Positions 1 through 7,800 of a stretch of DNA of 13,443 nucleotides are shown here, piece after piece. Where the stretch lies: contig JAKPQU010000433.1 in the NCBI GenBank assembly GCA_029555925.1, positions 1 to 13,443 on the forward strand. The letters run 5' to 3'. Under the pieces are notes generated by a model, which saw only the letters and a program-made list of their open reading frames with translations, was not told the origin of the DNA and ran no database searches. Made by a program: the position numbers and the translations under genes. This DNA comes from Bacillota bacterium. Its GTDB lineage: Bacteria > Eremiobacterota > SpSt-956 > JAKJGF01. Position 1 is the stretch's first letter. Each line of letters begins with the position of its first letter.

Positions 1-1
1 A

Positions 2-901
2 TTAGCCGAACTTGCAAGAGGATATTCTAACGGTTCCTTTGTTGGAACTTCAGTATGTCCATTTGTAACTGCTCCCAAAAAATCAAATAAAACAGTTCAA
101 TTCGGGAAAGAATCCTTTGAGATTTACGAGACAGAAAGAGCGATAGCAGGTAATCCTAAAAGAATGATGCCTGACGGCAGAACACCTATAGATATAAAAC
201 TTACAAGCCATGCACTTGAATATCCTCTGGACGAGGAAGAAATTGACGAAAGTATATTCGATGAAGAGCAAATCGGAGTAGAGCGAGTGTCGGAAGCTTT
301 CATGTTGAGGCTTGAAAAGAAAATATCAGATCTTGTGCAAGATACCAATAACTATGCTTCTACAAACAAGAGGACTCTCGAAGGTAGTGACCAGTGGTCA
401 AGCAAGTTGACTTCCGATCCTGTAGATCATATAAAAACTGCAATGAATGATATGCGAAAACAGATAGGGAGAAAACCAAATAAGATGTTACTCGGCCCAG
501 ACGCTTTTGAAGACCTCTGTGAACATCCGAAAATACTGGCTAAAATTCAGTATGTAATGAAGGGTATCGTCACTGTGGATATCCTTAAAGAGATATTCCC
601 CGGACTCGAAGAGATAGTTGTAGGTGAAGCTATTTATAAAGCAGAAAATGGAGAAATGGCAGATCTCTGGAATGACATCTGTTTCCTGGGTTATATCGGT
701 TCTGGAAAAAACAGGAAAGAACCTTCCTGGGGATATACATTCAGAAAGAAAGGTTATCCGATTGTGTATCGCTACGTAGAGCCAAACGGGATTATCAGGG
801 TAATTCAACAGAGAGATATTTTTGAACCTATGATTGTAGGCGCCGATGCAGGTTATCTTATCAGTGATACCCGTGCCGCAGTGAAAGAGGAAGAAGAATA
901 A
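2..901 (+). CDS. Major capsid protein (HK97-fold), 5'-truncated
   Basis: This is the head shell protein. The reading frame is already open at base 2 and gives 299 residues to a TAA stop, so the start lies outside the window. The ATG at 164 is internal: the residues before it (PFVTAPKKSNKTVQFGKE and on) are typical of this capsid family's N-terminal arm. Counting from base 2, the core shows IGRKPN at 155-160, LCEHP at 172-176 and IVVGEAIY at 205-212. This is the pattern of a widespread HK97-type capsid family in which a helix is followed by a G-x-x-PN turn, a strand, 'L..HP.I', and later a 'VG.A' strand. Family members are usually about 330-350 residues, so only a short N-terminal piece is missing. 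The next gene is a DUF2190 cement protein, the usual partner. The C-terminus is acidic (KEEEE). The family call is from pattern recognition, not a search. Confidence 0.9.
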   Translation, partial: LAELARGYSNGSFVGTSVCPFVTAPKKSNKTVQFGKESFEIYETERAIAGNPKRMMPDGRTPIDIKLTSHALEYPLDEEEIDESIFDEEQIGVERVSEAFMLRLEKKISDLVQDTNNYASTNKRTLEGSDQWSSKLTSDPVDHIKTAMNDMRKQIGRKPNKMLLGPDAFEDLCEHPKILAKIQYVMKGIVTVDILKEIFPGLEEIVVGEAIYKAENGEMADLWNDICFLGYIGSGKNRKEPSWGYTFRKKGYPIVYRYVEPNGIIRVIQQRDIFEPMIVGADAGYLISDTRAAVKEEEE

Positions 902-927
902 GGATTAATGAAGAAAGGTGAAAGAAT

Positions 928-1485
928 ATGATAAAAACATGTTTATATTGCCAGGATACGGTGTTTTCTATACTTGCAGCCGCAGTAATTCCTCAGAGCA
1001 GATTTATAGGCTTTGGCGGTAATCTTTGTGGTGCAGGCGTAAAGGCTTTAGGTGTTTCTCTAAGAGCCTGTGACTCTGGAGAACAGATTCCCGCTGCAAC
1101 ATACGGTCCTGTAATAGTAGAGTCAGGCGGAGTTTTTGCCGCAGGAGATGCAATCACTTCTGATTCTCAGGGTAGAGCTGTAAAGGCAACAAATTTTGCC
1201 GTAGCAAGCACTCCCACCGTAGGAGTGGAAACTGCTCTGGATATAGACGTGACGCCGACTGTCAACGTTTCTATACCGGCAGGAGAAACCAATGTTACCT
1301 CTACTGGCGCACAGCCAGCGCTTACAATAAGCGCTTCGGCTACCGCAACCGGAACAGCAATGAATACCGTGAGCGCATCTGTGGCTAATTCCCTGTCTGG
1401 AGGAGTTCTTCCCCAGGCAGTTAACGGATATGCTCTTGATGCTTCTACCGGTTCAGGTCAGTTCGTGAGGGTAATCTTAAGATAA
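928..1485 (+). CDS. DUF2190-type capsid cement/decoration protein
   Basis: A 185-residue protein likely to bind the outside of the capsid and stabilise it. Residues about 12-85 follow the DUF2190 pattern: 'RFIGFGG..CGAG.KALGV', then 'GPVIVESGGVFAAGDAITSDSQGRAV'. The rest is rich in Ala, Thr and Ser with alternating hydrophobics, as in a beta domain, and it ends FVRVILR. It follows the capsid gene by 26 bases. The ATG at 928 has AAAGGTG at 914-920, seven bases upstream. Two oddities stand out. The N-terminus carries C5-L-Y-C8, a CxxC pair I do not associate with this family. The Ala/Thr/Ser section of about residues 95-165 makes it longer than the usual roughly 110 residues. The function is inferred from family and position. 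Confidence 0.82.
   Translation: MIKTCLYCQDTVFSILAAAVIPQSRFIGFGGNLCGAGVKALGVSLRACDSGEQIPAATYGPVIVESGGVFAAGDAITSDSQGRAVKATNFAVASTPTVGVETALDIDVTPTVNVSIPAGETNVTSTGAQPALTISASATATGTAMNTVSASVANSLSGGVLPQAVNGYALDASTGSGQFVRVILR
1314..1340 (+). repeat. Intragenic inverted repeat (hairpin) in the cement gene
   Basis: AGCGCTTA (1317-1324) and TAAGCGCT (1328-1335) are perfect complements around a CAA loop. GCC (1314-1316) can pair with GGC (1338-1340) across a two-base bulge, so RNA could form 11 base pairs. It lies wholly inside coding sequence with no T-run after it, so it is not an intrinsic terminator. Role unknown; it could be a by-product of Ala/Ser codons. Confidence 0.5.
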
Positions 1486-1925
1486 TGTCTTACTGTGATT
1501 TAGATGATTTAATCGCCGCTCTCAATGAGCAGACTATTATAGATCTCAGTAATAACGATCCCTCGCCTTCGGTTAATCAAGACAATATTGATGAAGCAAT
1601 CGGAAAGGCTGAGAGGGAAATAAACGGATATCTCAGGGGAAGATACATTCTTCCCCTGGATACTATCCCGGAAGATGTTAAAGACATTGCGGTAGATATA
1701 GCGCTTTATTATCTCTATAAGAGGGTCCCGGATAAAATCACAGAGGAGATAGTTAACTCTTATAAATTACGTATTGCAAGATTGAAAGATATAAAAGATG
1801 GTAATTTTCTTCTGGATATACCTGTGGAGGGGCCAAGTAATTCCGAAACAGGAGGCGCCGGAATAAGGGTTAATAAAACCACCCGTGATAAAATTTATAC
1901 TAAAGCCCGTTTAAATATGTTTTAA
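1485..1925 (+). CDS. DUF1320 head-tail connector protein (Mu gp36-like)
   Basis: A 146-residue protein of the DUF1320 type, the family of phage Mu gp36. It probably forms an adaptor ring between the portal and the tail. It starts with the typical MSYCDLDDLIAAL and continues with 'IDEAIGKAEREINGYLRGRYILPL' and 'VKDIAVDIALYYLYKR'. This is the mostly helical layout of connector adaptors, with a conserved 'A..EI..YL..RY.LPL' segment at about 43-59. The ATG shares one base with the stop of the cement gene (TAATG), which suggests coupled translation. The last codons run into an 11-bp tandem repeat that spans the stop. The family call is strong. The exact place in the neck is inferred from Mu-like gene order. 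Confidence 0.85.
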   Translation: MSYCDLDDLIAALNEQTIIDLSNNDPSPSVNQDNIDEAIGKAEREINGYLRGRYILPLDTIPEDVKDIAVDIALYYLYKRVPDKITEEIVNSYKLRIARLKDIKDGNFLLDIPVEGPSNSETGGAGIRVNKTTRDKIYTKARLNMF

Positions 1926-1953
1926 AGGGCGTTTAAAGGGTGTTTAAAGGGTG
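1910..1953 (+). repeat. 11-bp tandem repeat spanning a stop codon and leader
   Basis: Three consecutive 11-base units start at 1921, 1932 and 1943: TTTAAAGGGCG, then TTTAAAGGGTG twice. A weaker copy in the same register, TTTAAATATGT (1910-1920), lies inside the end of the DUF1320 gene. A fourth partial unit, TTCAAATG (1954-1961), contains the start codon of the next gene. The DUF1320 stop (TAA, 1923-1925) is in the first clear unit. The last AAAGGGTG sits about six bases before the ATG at 1959, so the repeat also supplies a weak ribosome site. It probably arose by replication slippage. Because 11 is not a multiple of three, a change in copy number inside the gene would shift the frame of its tail. 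Confidence 0.85.
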
Positions 1954-1958
1954 TTCAA

Positions 1959-2393
1959 ATGACCATTAAAGAAATCGAAAATTCCATTATAGAAAAACTT
2001 AACACTGACATAACAGACCTTAAGGTGGAAGGTTATCCGGATAAGCCTGAAACTTATAGACTTAATCATCCTAAAGGGGCTATTTTAATAAATTATTTCG
2101 GTTCGGACTTCGGTAAACCTATGCTGGGAGAAGAACTTGAAAGTTTTATCGTTCAGGAAGAAGAAGAATTATTCCGGTGTGTTATATCCGTAAGGGGTTT
2201 AAGGGATTATCAGGGGATTTATAGCTATATAGACAGAATAAAAAACTCTCTTATGGGTTATCATCCAATAGACTCTTTGAGATGCAAAAAGATGTATATA
2301 AAACAGATAAGATTTGTCTCGGAGGAAGATGGAGTATGGACTTACGCAATGTTACTTGCCGTTAAATTACTTACTCAAGAATCCGATGAATAA
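1959..2393 (+). CDS. DUF1834 neck/tail-completion protein (Mu gp37-like)
   Basis: A 144-residue protein resembling the DUF1834 family (phage Mu gp37). It starts with a helix (TIKEIENSIIEKLN), then 'HPKGAILINYFGSDFGKP', 'LFRCVISVRGLRD' and a final strand region 'WTYAMLLAVKLLTQ'. This helix plus alternating strands, with the pattern 'f.V.v..R.L....G.Y..ld.i...L.G', resembles tail-terminator and neck proteins. It lies directly after DUF1320, the order seen in Mu-like phages, which supports the call. The ATG at 1959 follows the 11-bp repeat, whose last AAAGGGTG serves as a weak ribosome site. The likely role is to close the head-side end of the tail or join it to the head; that role is inference. 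Confidence 0.75.
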   Translation: MTIKEIENSIIEKLNTDITDLKVEGYPDKPETYRLNHPKGAILINYFGSDFGKPMLGEELESFIVQEEEELFRCVISVRGLRDYQGIYSYIDRIKNSLMGYHPIDSLRCKKMYIKQIRFVSEEDGVWTYAMLLAVKLLTQESDE

Positions 2394-2408
2394 AAGGATG
2401 TGAAATAA

Positions 2409-3365
2409 ATGAAAGATTTTAACAAGGTGATGATGGGTGCTGCAGAAGGGTATGCCGACCAGGCTACCCTGGGGCATGTAAAAAACTTCACTTTTTCTTT
2501 TAAATTCGAAAAAGAAAGGATTGAAGTAGATCTCCCTCAGGTATTACTGATAAGCGCTCTTATGAAAATCAGCGCGACTGCAGGCGTTACACTTCTTGAA
2601 CTTTATCGCCACGATAACTGGTTGCTTGTAATGGGTATAGGTAGCGAGACCATGACAAGAGTAGCAGGTGACACAAAAGGAACATACTGGAAGGATTGTG
2701 TCACAAGAGCAAATGATACTACATACGCTCTCAATACTTTCCTTGAACCTGCCGTGCTGAATGGTTATTTATATGAAGTAACAAACAGGGGAAGTTCTCC
2801 GTATCAATCAGGAAGCACTCCTCCTACTTACCCTACAACCCCCGGCGCTACCGTGACTGACGGTGATTTAACCCTAACCTGTAGAGCCTATCCCGGCGAG
2901 TCAGTAACTATGGCTCCCTGGAATAATGGTTCTCGTAACGCCGTAAAGCTTACCGGAACTTACCTTACAGCAAATAAAGTGAGGGTTTATAACTCAGGTT
3001 ATACAACAGAGTATGATAAAGACGATTTTTATATAGACCACGTAAGAGGAGAAATCTTCCAGAAAAAAACCGGTTCCATTACGGATACTCAGGCTTTAAA
3101 AGTGCTTTATGAATACAGTGAAACTGCCAGTTTTAGGATTGACATGAAGCCTAAAAGCTTTGTGACGAAGTATCACGACTTTGATTTTAAGGCAGTAAGC
3201 CCCCAGACCGGCAAATATCAGAAGCTTACTCTGTTTAAAGCAAAAGGAAAACTCGCAAAAGTTACTTATGAAAATAAGTTCTCCGGTGTTCCTCTTGACC
3301 TGGGCGTTTATTCTCATCCTCAGAGGCCGGGCTGTAAATACGGCAGATATTTCTGGGAAACTTAG
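2409..3365 (+). CDS. Tail-tube-like protein, copy 1, with surface module
   Basis: A 318-residue protein that appears to be a tail-tube subunit or close relative. The N-terminal part has beta-rich 'GHVKNFTFSFKFEKERIEV', then a helix, then NWLLVMGIG (70-78). The next gene matches this with NYLLMMGA in the same context. Residues about 118-158 hold PPTYPTTPGATVTDG followed by LTLTC, a small beta module seen as an insert in many phage surface proteins. Residues 203-236 hold DDFYIDHVRGEIF and then LKVLYEYS, which corresponds to the D-x-x-x-G-E-I module of the next gene. A final beta segment is at 255-290. AAGGA at 2394-2398 precedes the ATG. The position between neck genes and chaperone is the usual place for the tube gene. 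Its C-terminus (YSHPQRPGCKYGRYFWET) has no counterpart in copy 2. It could instead be a minor tail or neck protein built on the same fold. Confidence 0.62.
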   Translation: MKDFNKVMMGAAEGYADQATLGHVKNFTFSFKFEKERIEVDLPQVLLISALMKISATAGVTLLELYRHDNWLLVMGIGSETMTRVAGDTKGTYWKDCVTRANDTTYALNTFLEPAVLNGYLYEVTNRGSSPYQSGSTPPTYPTTPGATVTDGDLTLTCRAYPGESVTMAPWNNGSRNAVKLTGTYLTANKVRVYNSGYTTEYDKDDFYIDHVRGEIFQKKTGSITDTQALKVLYEYSETASFRIDMKPKSFVTKYHDFDFKAVSPQTGKYQKLTLFKAKGKLAKVTYENKFSGVPLDLGVYSHPQRPGCKYGRYFWET

Positions 3366-3410
3366 TTTCAATCCCTTTTTAATCAGGTCTATATAATTAT
3401 ACCATTCGTG

Positions 3411-3417
3411 AAGGAGG
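3411..3417 (+). promoter_or_regulatory. Ribosome binding site that decides a GTG start
   Basis: AAGGAGG ends one base before a GTG at 3419 and seven bases before a second in-frame GTG at 3425. Only the second has workable spacing, so the following gene is annotated from 3425. Confidence 0.75.
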
Positions 3418-3424
3418 CGTGAAA

Positions 3425-4297
3425 GTGGCAGAAACAGCAGTGAGGCCATACAAAACGACAAAAGATAAAACATTAACCCATATAGGCGCAGGGCCTTTAA
3501 AGGTAAATGATATAGATATCGGTTTTACCGGAGGTAAGTATGATGTGGAAAAAGGAACTGAAACCTATGTCCATGAAGATGATACCCCGGCAGAACAGGT
3601 GGGTGAAATTATAACCAAAGCTTTCTATAAAGTAACATTTCAGGCCCTTCAGATTACACCTGAAAACTACCTTCTTATGATGGGCGCAAAGAATAATGTA
3701 ATGAAGATCTGGGATGGAGAAGAAGAGTATGATGTTTATTTTAAGACAGCCCTCTTAGATCGGCAGCTCCTCCAGTTTGAAAAGAGACGTTCCTCTGAAC
3801 TTCCTTCTATAAGACTCGACTGGGAGAATGTTGTAGATTCAGGCGGAGAAGAGCCTGTCGTAACTAAAGTGACCGGTGAAACCGACGAAGTAGGAACTCT
3901 TCTCATAAGAGATGTGGATTATGATCTGGATGCCGCTCTCGGTGAAATTATAGCTCTTCCCGATGTGGGCATATCCGGTTACGTCGGTATAGAAGAAGGA
4001 GAATGGGTAAGGATTAAATATAAGTCTGTTCCTCCTGCCGGCACAGAATTAAAACTCGATCCGAAACTCCTGTTTCCTGATCAGTATAAGTTGGAGCTTA
4101 CCGTTACGGACGCGAATACCAAAAAGGAAATTGTTCATTTTATGCCTGTGGCAGAAGTTACAGTCGGAAGTATCGATGTTAAAGAAAATGCCCTCTGGGC
4201 TTTCAATGTGACAATGGAGGCTGTAATGAGTGAGAATGAGGCAGACGCAGCTTATCCTCTCGGATATACAAAAATAGACGGCATGGTAACAACTTAA
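3425..4297 (+). CDS. Tail-tube-like protein, copy 2 (likely major tail protein)
   Basis: A 290-residue beta-rich acidic protein read from GTG 3425 (MAETAVRPYKTTKD). The upstream GTG at 3419 would add two residues but sits one base from the ribosome site. It looks like a tube-forming major tail protein. It has 'DIDIGFTGGKYDVEKGTETY', a helix, NYLLMMGA at about 81-88, a strand pair 'EEYDVYFKTALL', an inserted module with DYDLDAALGEI near residue 165, and a closing 'YKLELTVTDANTKKEIVHFMPVAEVT' section. That closing region resembles the last strands of tube proteins, where a strand pair is followed by 'A.V..'. It shares fold landmarks with the preceding gene and directly precedes the chaperone and tape measure. 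A 53-62-base gap before it is the longest in the window. Which of the two copies builds the tube is inference; this one, without the extra surface module, looks more ordinary. Confidence 0.68.
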   Translation: MAETAVRPYKTTKDKTLTHIGAGPLKVNDIDIGFTGGKYDVEKGTETYVHEDDTPAEQVGEIITKAFYKVTFQALQITPENYLLMMGAKNNVMKIWDGEEEYDVYFKTALLDRQLLQFEKRRSSELPSIRLDWENVVDSGGEEPVVTKVTGETDEVGTLLIRDVDYDLDAALGEIIALPDVGISGYVGIEEGEWVRIKYKSVPPAGTELKLDPKLLFPDQYKLELTVTDANTKKEIVHFMPVAEVTVGSIDVKENALWAFNVTMEAVMSENEADAAYPLGYTKIDGMVTT

Positions 4298-4313
4298 TAT
4301 AGAGGGGTTTGAG

Positions 4314-4814
4314 ATGTTTGAGCCAGGGCGATTTCTTCGATGCAAAGAAATTTCAACTTCCCAGGGTAAAGTCAGAGTAATTGAGTTTACTTATACCAGG
4401 GGACTGATATTTAAAAGCCTTCCCGAGATGTCTCAAATCCCTTTTACATGTACTGAATTAAGAGGGAAAGAGCATCTACTTACAGAGGAAGATAAAATAC
4501 TTATCTTTAAGGCGATAGAAGAAGTAAACAAACATGTTCCTATAGAAGATAATGCAAAAGCTCAGGACATACCTTTTTGTTTCCTTACTCTTTTACTCGG
4601 AAGGGAATGGGGTAAAGACCCGAAGGAAATAGAAGATAAATACTCCCGTTGTCAGATAATTGAATGGTGTCATGCTCTCGGGAAATTAAACGAATGGATA
4701 TGTAAAGACAGTGAAAAAGACGATTATACTCCTTCAATAGAAGGAATAGAAGGCGACTCTTTCTTTCAGGAAATGAAAGAAAAGTATGCAATGAAAGGAG
4801 GTGGGAAAGTATGA
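4314..4814 (+). CDS. Tail assembly chaperone
   Basis: A 166-residue protein in the position of the lambda G-type chaperone, which holds the tape measure soluble while the tube polymerises. Residues 55-80 are a helix (TEEDKILIFKAIEEVNKHV). The C-terminal half has LLLGREWGKDPKEIEDKYSRCQIIEWCHAL, which fits the small helical pattern 'L..E.G..P.EI......I.EW' common in chaperones and their frameshift extensions. It overlaps the tape-measure gene by four bases (ATGA). The start has AGAGGGG at 4301-4307. I see only one chaperone reading frame. A GGGAAAG at 4803-4809 recalls the lambda slippery site but lies in the wrong phase. The assignment rests mostly on position and size. Confidence 0.68.
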   Translation: MFEPGRFLRCKEISTSQGKVRVIEFTYTRGLIFKSLPEMSQIPFTCTELRGKEHLLTEEDKILIFKAIEEVNKHVPIEDNAKAQDIPFCFLTLLLGREWGKDPKEIEDKYSRCQIIEWCHALGKLNEWICKDSEKDDYTPSIEGIEGDSFFQEMKEKYAMKGGGKV

Positions 4815-7800
4815 GTAAAGAGATGGAATTAATGTTGAGGATAAAGGCTATTAATGATGCCTCAAAATCCTTAATTGATGTTCAAAGAGAACTCGAAAGA
4901 CTGGAAAAAAAGAAACAGGCTCTTGAAAAAACACTTGAAAAAAAGATAAAACTCGGTGTTGATACAAAAGAGACTGAAGAACATTTAAAGCTTGTAAAAG
5001 ATAGGCTTGCTGCAGTTCAGGCTATAGGAGAAAAAAAGATAGCCGAAAGGGCTTTAAAAGAGTTTGAAGAGAACACTAAAAAAGCAAAGCATGAAACTGA
5101 AGAATTTTTTAGAAAGTATCAGGAAGGATTGTTTTTCCTTGAAACTTCTTCAAGGAATGTCCAGCAGGCTTTAGGTTCTGTTACGAATTATCTTGGCAGT
5201 CTGGGGCAGAGTTTTATAGATGCTGCAGCTAAATCTGAAATGATGGGCACTGCCATGACAACGGTCTTTGCTAAAGACTTTAAAGGTAATATAGAGCAGG
5301 CCAGGGAAGCAGCAAAATCCTTTATAGAAGACCTTAAGGGATTTGCTTTAAAAACGCCTTTTGAAACAGATGAAATCCTTCAGATGGGTATAAAGTTAAA
5401 AGGCTATGGCCTTACTGTAGATGAAGTAAAAGAAAAACTCAGGCAGATGGGAGATATGGCTGCCGCTAAAAACAAATCTTTATCTCAGGCGGTTGAAGCC
5501 TTTGGCGATGCCCGTATGGGAGAACTTGAGAGGCTAAAAGAATTTGATATTTCAAGACAGATGATAGATGATGCCGTAAATGGAAGACTTTCACAGGCAA
5601 AGAATAAAGCTGAAGAAATGAAACTTATAGTTGAAGGTCTTACCAGTATAATAGAGAGTAATTTTAAAGGCGGCATGGAGCGAGCGGCAGAAAACTATCA
5701 GACTCAGATAAGTAACTTAAGGGCAGCTTTTAATGAATTAAAGACTGAACTTGGTAATGAGTTGCTCCCTGTGGCTAAAGAGGTAGTGGGGGAGCTTACC
5801 GAACTTACTAAATGGGCAAAATCTTTTTCTCCTGAAATTAAAACTGTTGCCACTGTAGCAGGTGTAGTAGTAACAGGACTTGCTCTTATTGGCACTACTA
5901 TGGCTGGAATAGTTGCCGTAGGCGCTTCTGTCGCGAATAGTATTATAGGAGTAGTTTCCGCCCTGGGCGGTTTAAATACTGTTCTTGCAATGGCTTCCGC
6001 TCTCTGGACTGGCATAAGCACACTTTTTACAGGTATAGTTATTCCTGCTTTTACTGCCGTAGCTTCGGCAATAGTAACACTTCCTGTTGCTATTGGTACT
6101 GTATTAATAGCCGGTGCAAAGCTTTTTACCTGGACGCAGGATTATAAGTTATTAATAGAGGATCTTAAAAACCAGGATGCGAATACAGTATTTTCCAATC
6201 AGGCGAAGGCAATGTATGAATTGCATAAGTTTTATCCTCAAATAACTTCTGCTCAGACCGCTTTTAATATGGCTCAAAAAGAGGGACTTGATAATATAGC
6301 TGCTCAGGAAAATGGACTGGATAAACTTAAAGCTGTAGTCGCGGCTCTAACAGCAGAAGAAATGAAATTGCAGGAAGAAAGAGCTAAAGCTCGATCGGAA
6401 CTTTTAAGATTACAGAAAGAAGCAGAAGGTCTTACCCCTGAAGACCCTTCCTATTATGATTATCAAGAAAAAATAGATGCTCAGAAGGCCATAGTGGAAG
6501 CGCTTGGGTTGTCTATTGGCAAATTAAGGGAAGAAAAAGACGCGGCCAATGATGCAGCCGATGCCTATAAAAATAAATCCGATGCTGCAGGGGCTAAAAC
6601 TCCCGGAGGCAGGCTCACTGATAGTGAGGTAAATGAAGAGATAAGAAGGCAAAACCTTCTCACTGAGACCCAGAGGCAAAATCTTGAGCAGCAGATAGCA
6701 AACCTGGAATTTTTTAAAAGTTCTTACGAGCTTACTGAAATGCAGGTTCTTCAGATAGATAAAGAAATAGCTGATGCTAAAGATGAAATAAATAAAAAAA
6801 TAGAGCAATCTAACAAAAATAAAGCCGAGGCAGATAAAAAAAATGCAGATGCTCTTAAGGAAGCCTGGCAGAAATATTACGCAGATCTTGAAAAATATCG
6901 TAAAGACGATGCGGAAAAGGCAAAAGAAAAAGCAAGGCAGGAAGAAGAAAGCTTTAGAAAGCGGGCTGAGGCTGGTAAATATTTAATAGAGTTAGATGAA
7001 AAAGAAAAAGAAAGAAATAGGATTTATAAAGAGCAGTTAACAAATTTAAAACTGCAGAGCGAGCAATATTCTGCAATGCTTGATAAATCTACTCAACTGT
7101 ACGAAAGCAACCTGCAAACCCTTGAGGCTTATAATGACATATTGGTAAAGCGTGGAGAAAAAACACGTGAGGCAGCCGATAAAGAAGCGGCAGCGTATAA
7201 AAAAGCATATTCGGATGCCTGGAATAATGAAATAGAGCCTATAATGGATAAAGTAAGAACGAAAGGTATTAATTCCCTGGATGATTATGAAAAAAAACTT
7301 TTAACTACAGGTAATAGATATATTGAGGTAAATAAAGAGGCTGAAAAGTTATTTCGGAATACATCCGAGGCTGCTTCTTCTGTAAATGAAATAACATCTT
7401 CTATGGATAATGTAACCTCCGGTATAGGTAAGGCCACATCAGCCGCCCAGAGCTTCAGTAACAGCCTGAGCCAGGCAGCAAGTAAAGCTTCTCAGCTTGC
7501 AGATAAAATGCAGACTATAGGAAATCTTTCTGCTTCCGAAGGAGGGACAACCCCTTCAGGTCTGGGAGGTTTCTCTTCTTCTCCCGGAGGTCTCGGACAG
7601 TGGGAAAATCCATCACCTTCGGAGATGGCAGGGGAAGCAGAAGCGGCTAAAGATAAAATGTACGGGCTTTCAGGTTCTGGATTTTCCGGTTCTTCTTCCG
7701 ACCTGGGTAACAAAGTGGATACAACGTTAATATACGGATATACGTCGCACGAAAAAAGCACTCAGTATGGTTCTAAAAGTCAGTTTGACCCGGCTAAAGC

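Noticed and set aside
164..901. Capsid gene as a complete 245-residue protein from ATG 164
   Set aside because: The same frame is open back to base 2 and encodes residues typical of the capsid N-terminal region. The ATG is therefore internal and the gene is truncated by the window edge.
1910..1961. The 11-bp repeats as a CRISPR array, iteron origin or attachment site
   Set aside because: Units are directly adjacent with no spacers, there are only three clear copies, and they sit inside a structural operon with no replication or integration gene nearby.
3366..3418. Possible promoter in the gap before the second tube gene, with TATAAT at 3392-3397
   Set aside because: No convincing -35 element lies 16-18 bases upstream. 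The gap is short and AT-rich, so a chance match is likely.
3419..3424. GTG at 3419 as the start of the second tube gene
   Set aside because: It is one base from the AAGGAGG ribosome site. The in-frame GTG at 3425 has seven-base spacing.
4803..4809. GGGAAAG, the same heptamer as the lambda G/GT slippery site, at the end of the chaperone gene
   Set aside because: In the chaperone frame it reads GGG AAA G, whereas -1 slippage needs G GGA AAG. Re-pairing would be poor. It is explained by the overlap with the ribosome site and start of the tape measure.
5485..6021. Long minus-strand open frames opposite the tape measure and other genes
   Set aside because: They lie opposite strongly supported + strand genes, have no ribosome sites in a sensible arrangement, and show low-complexity translations typical of antisense shadow frames.
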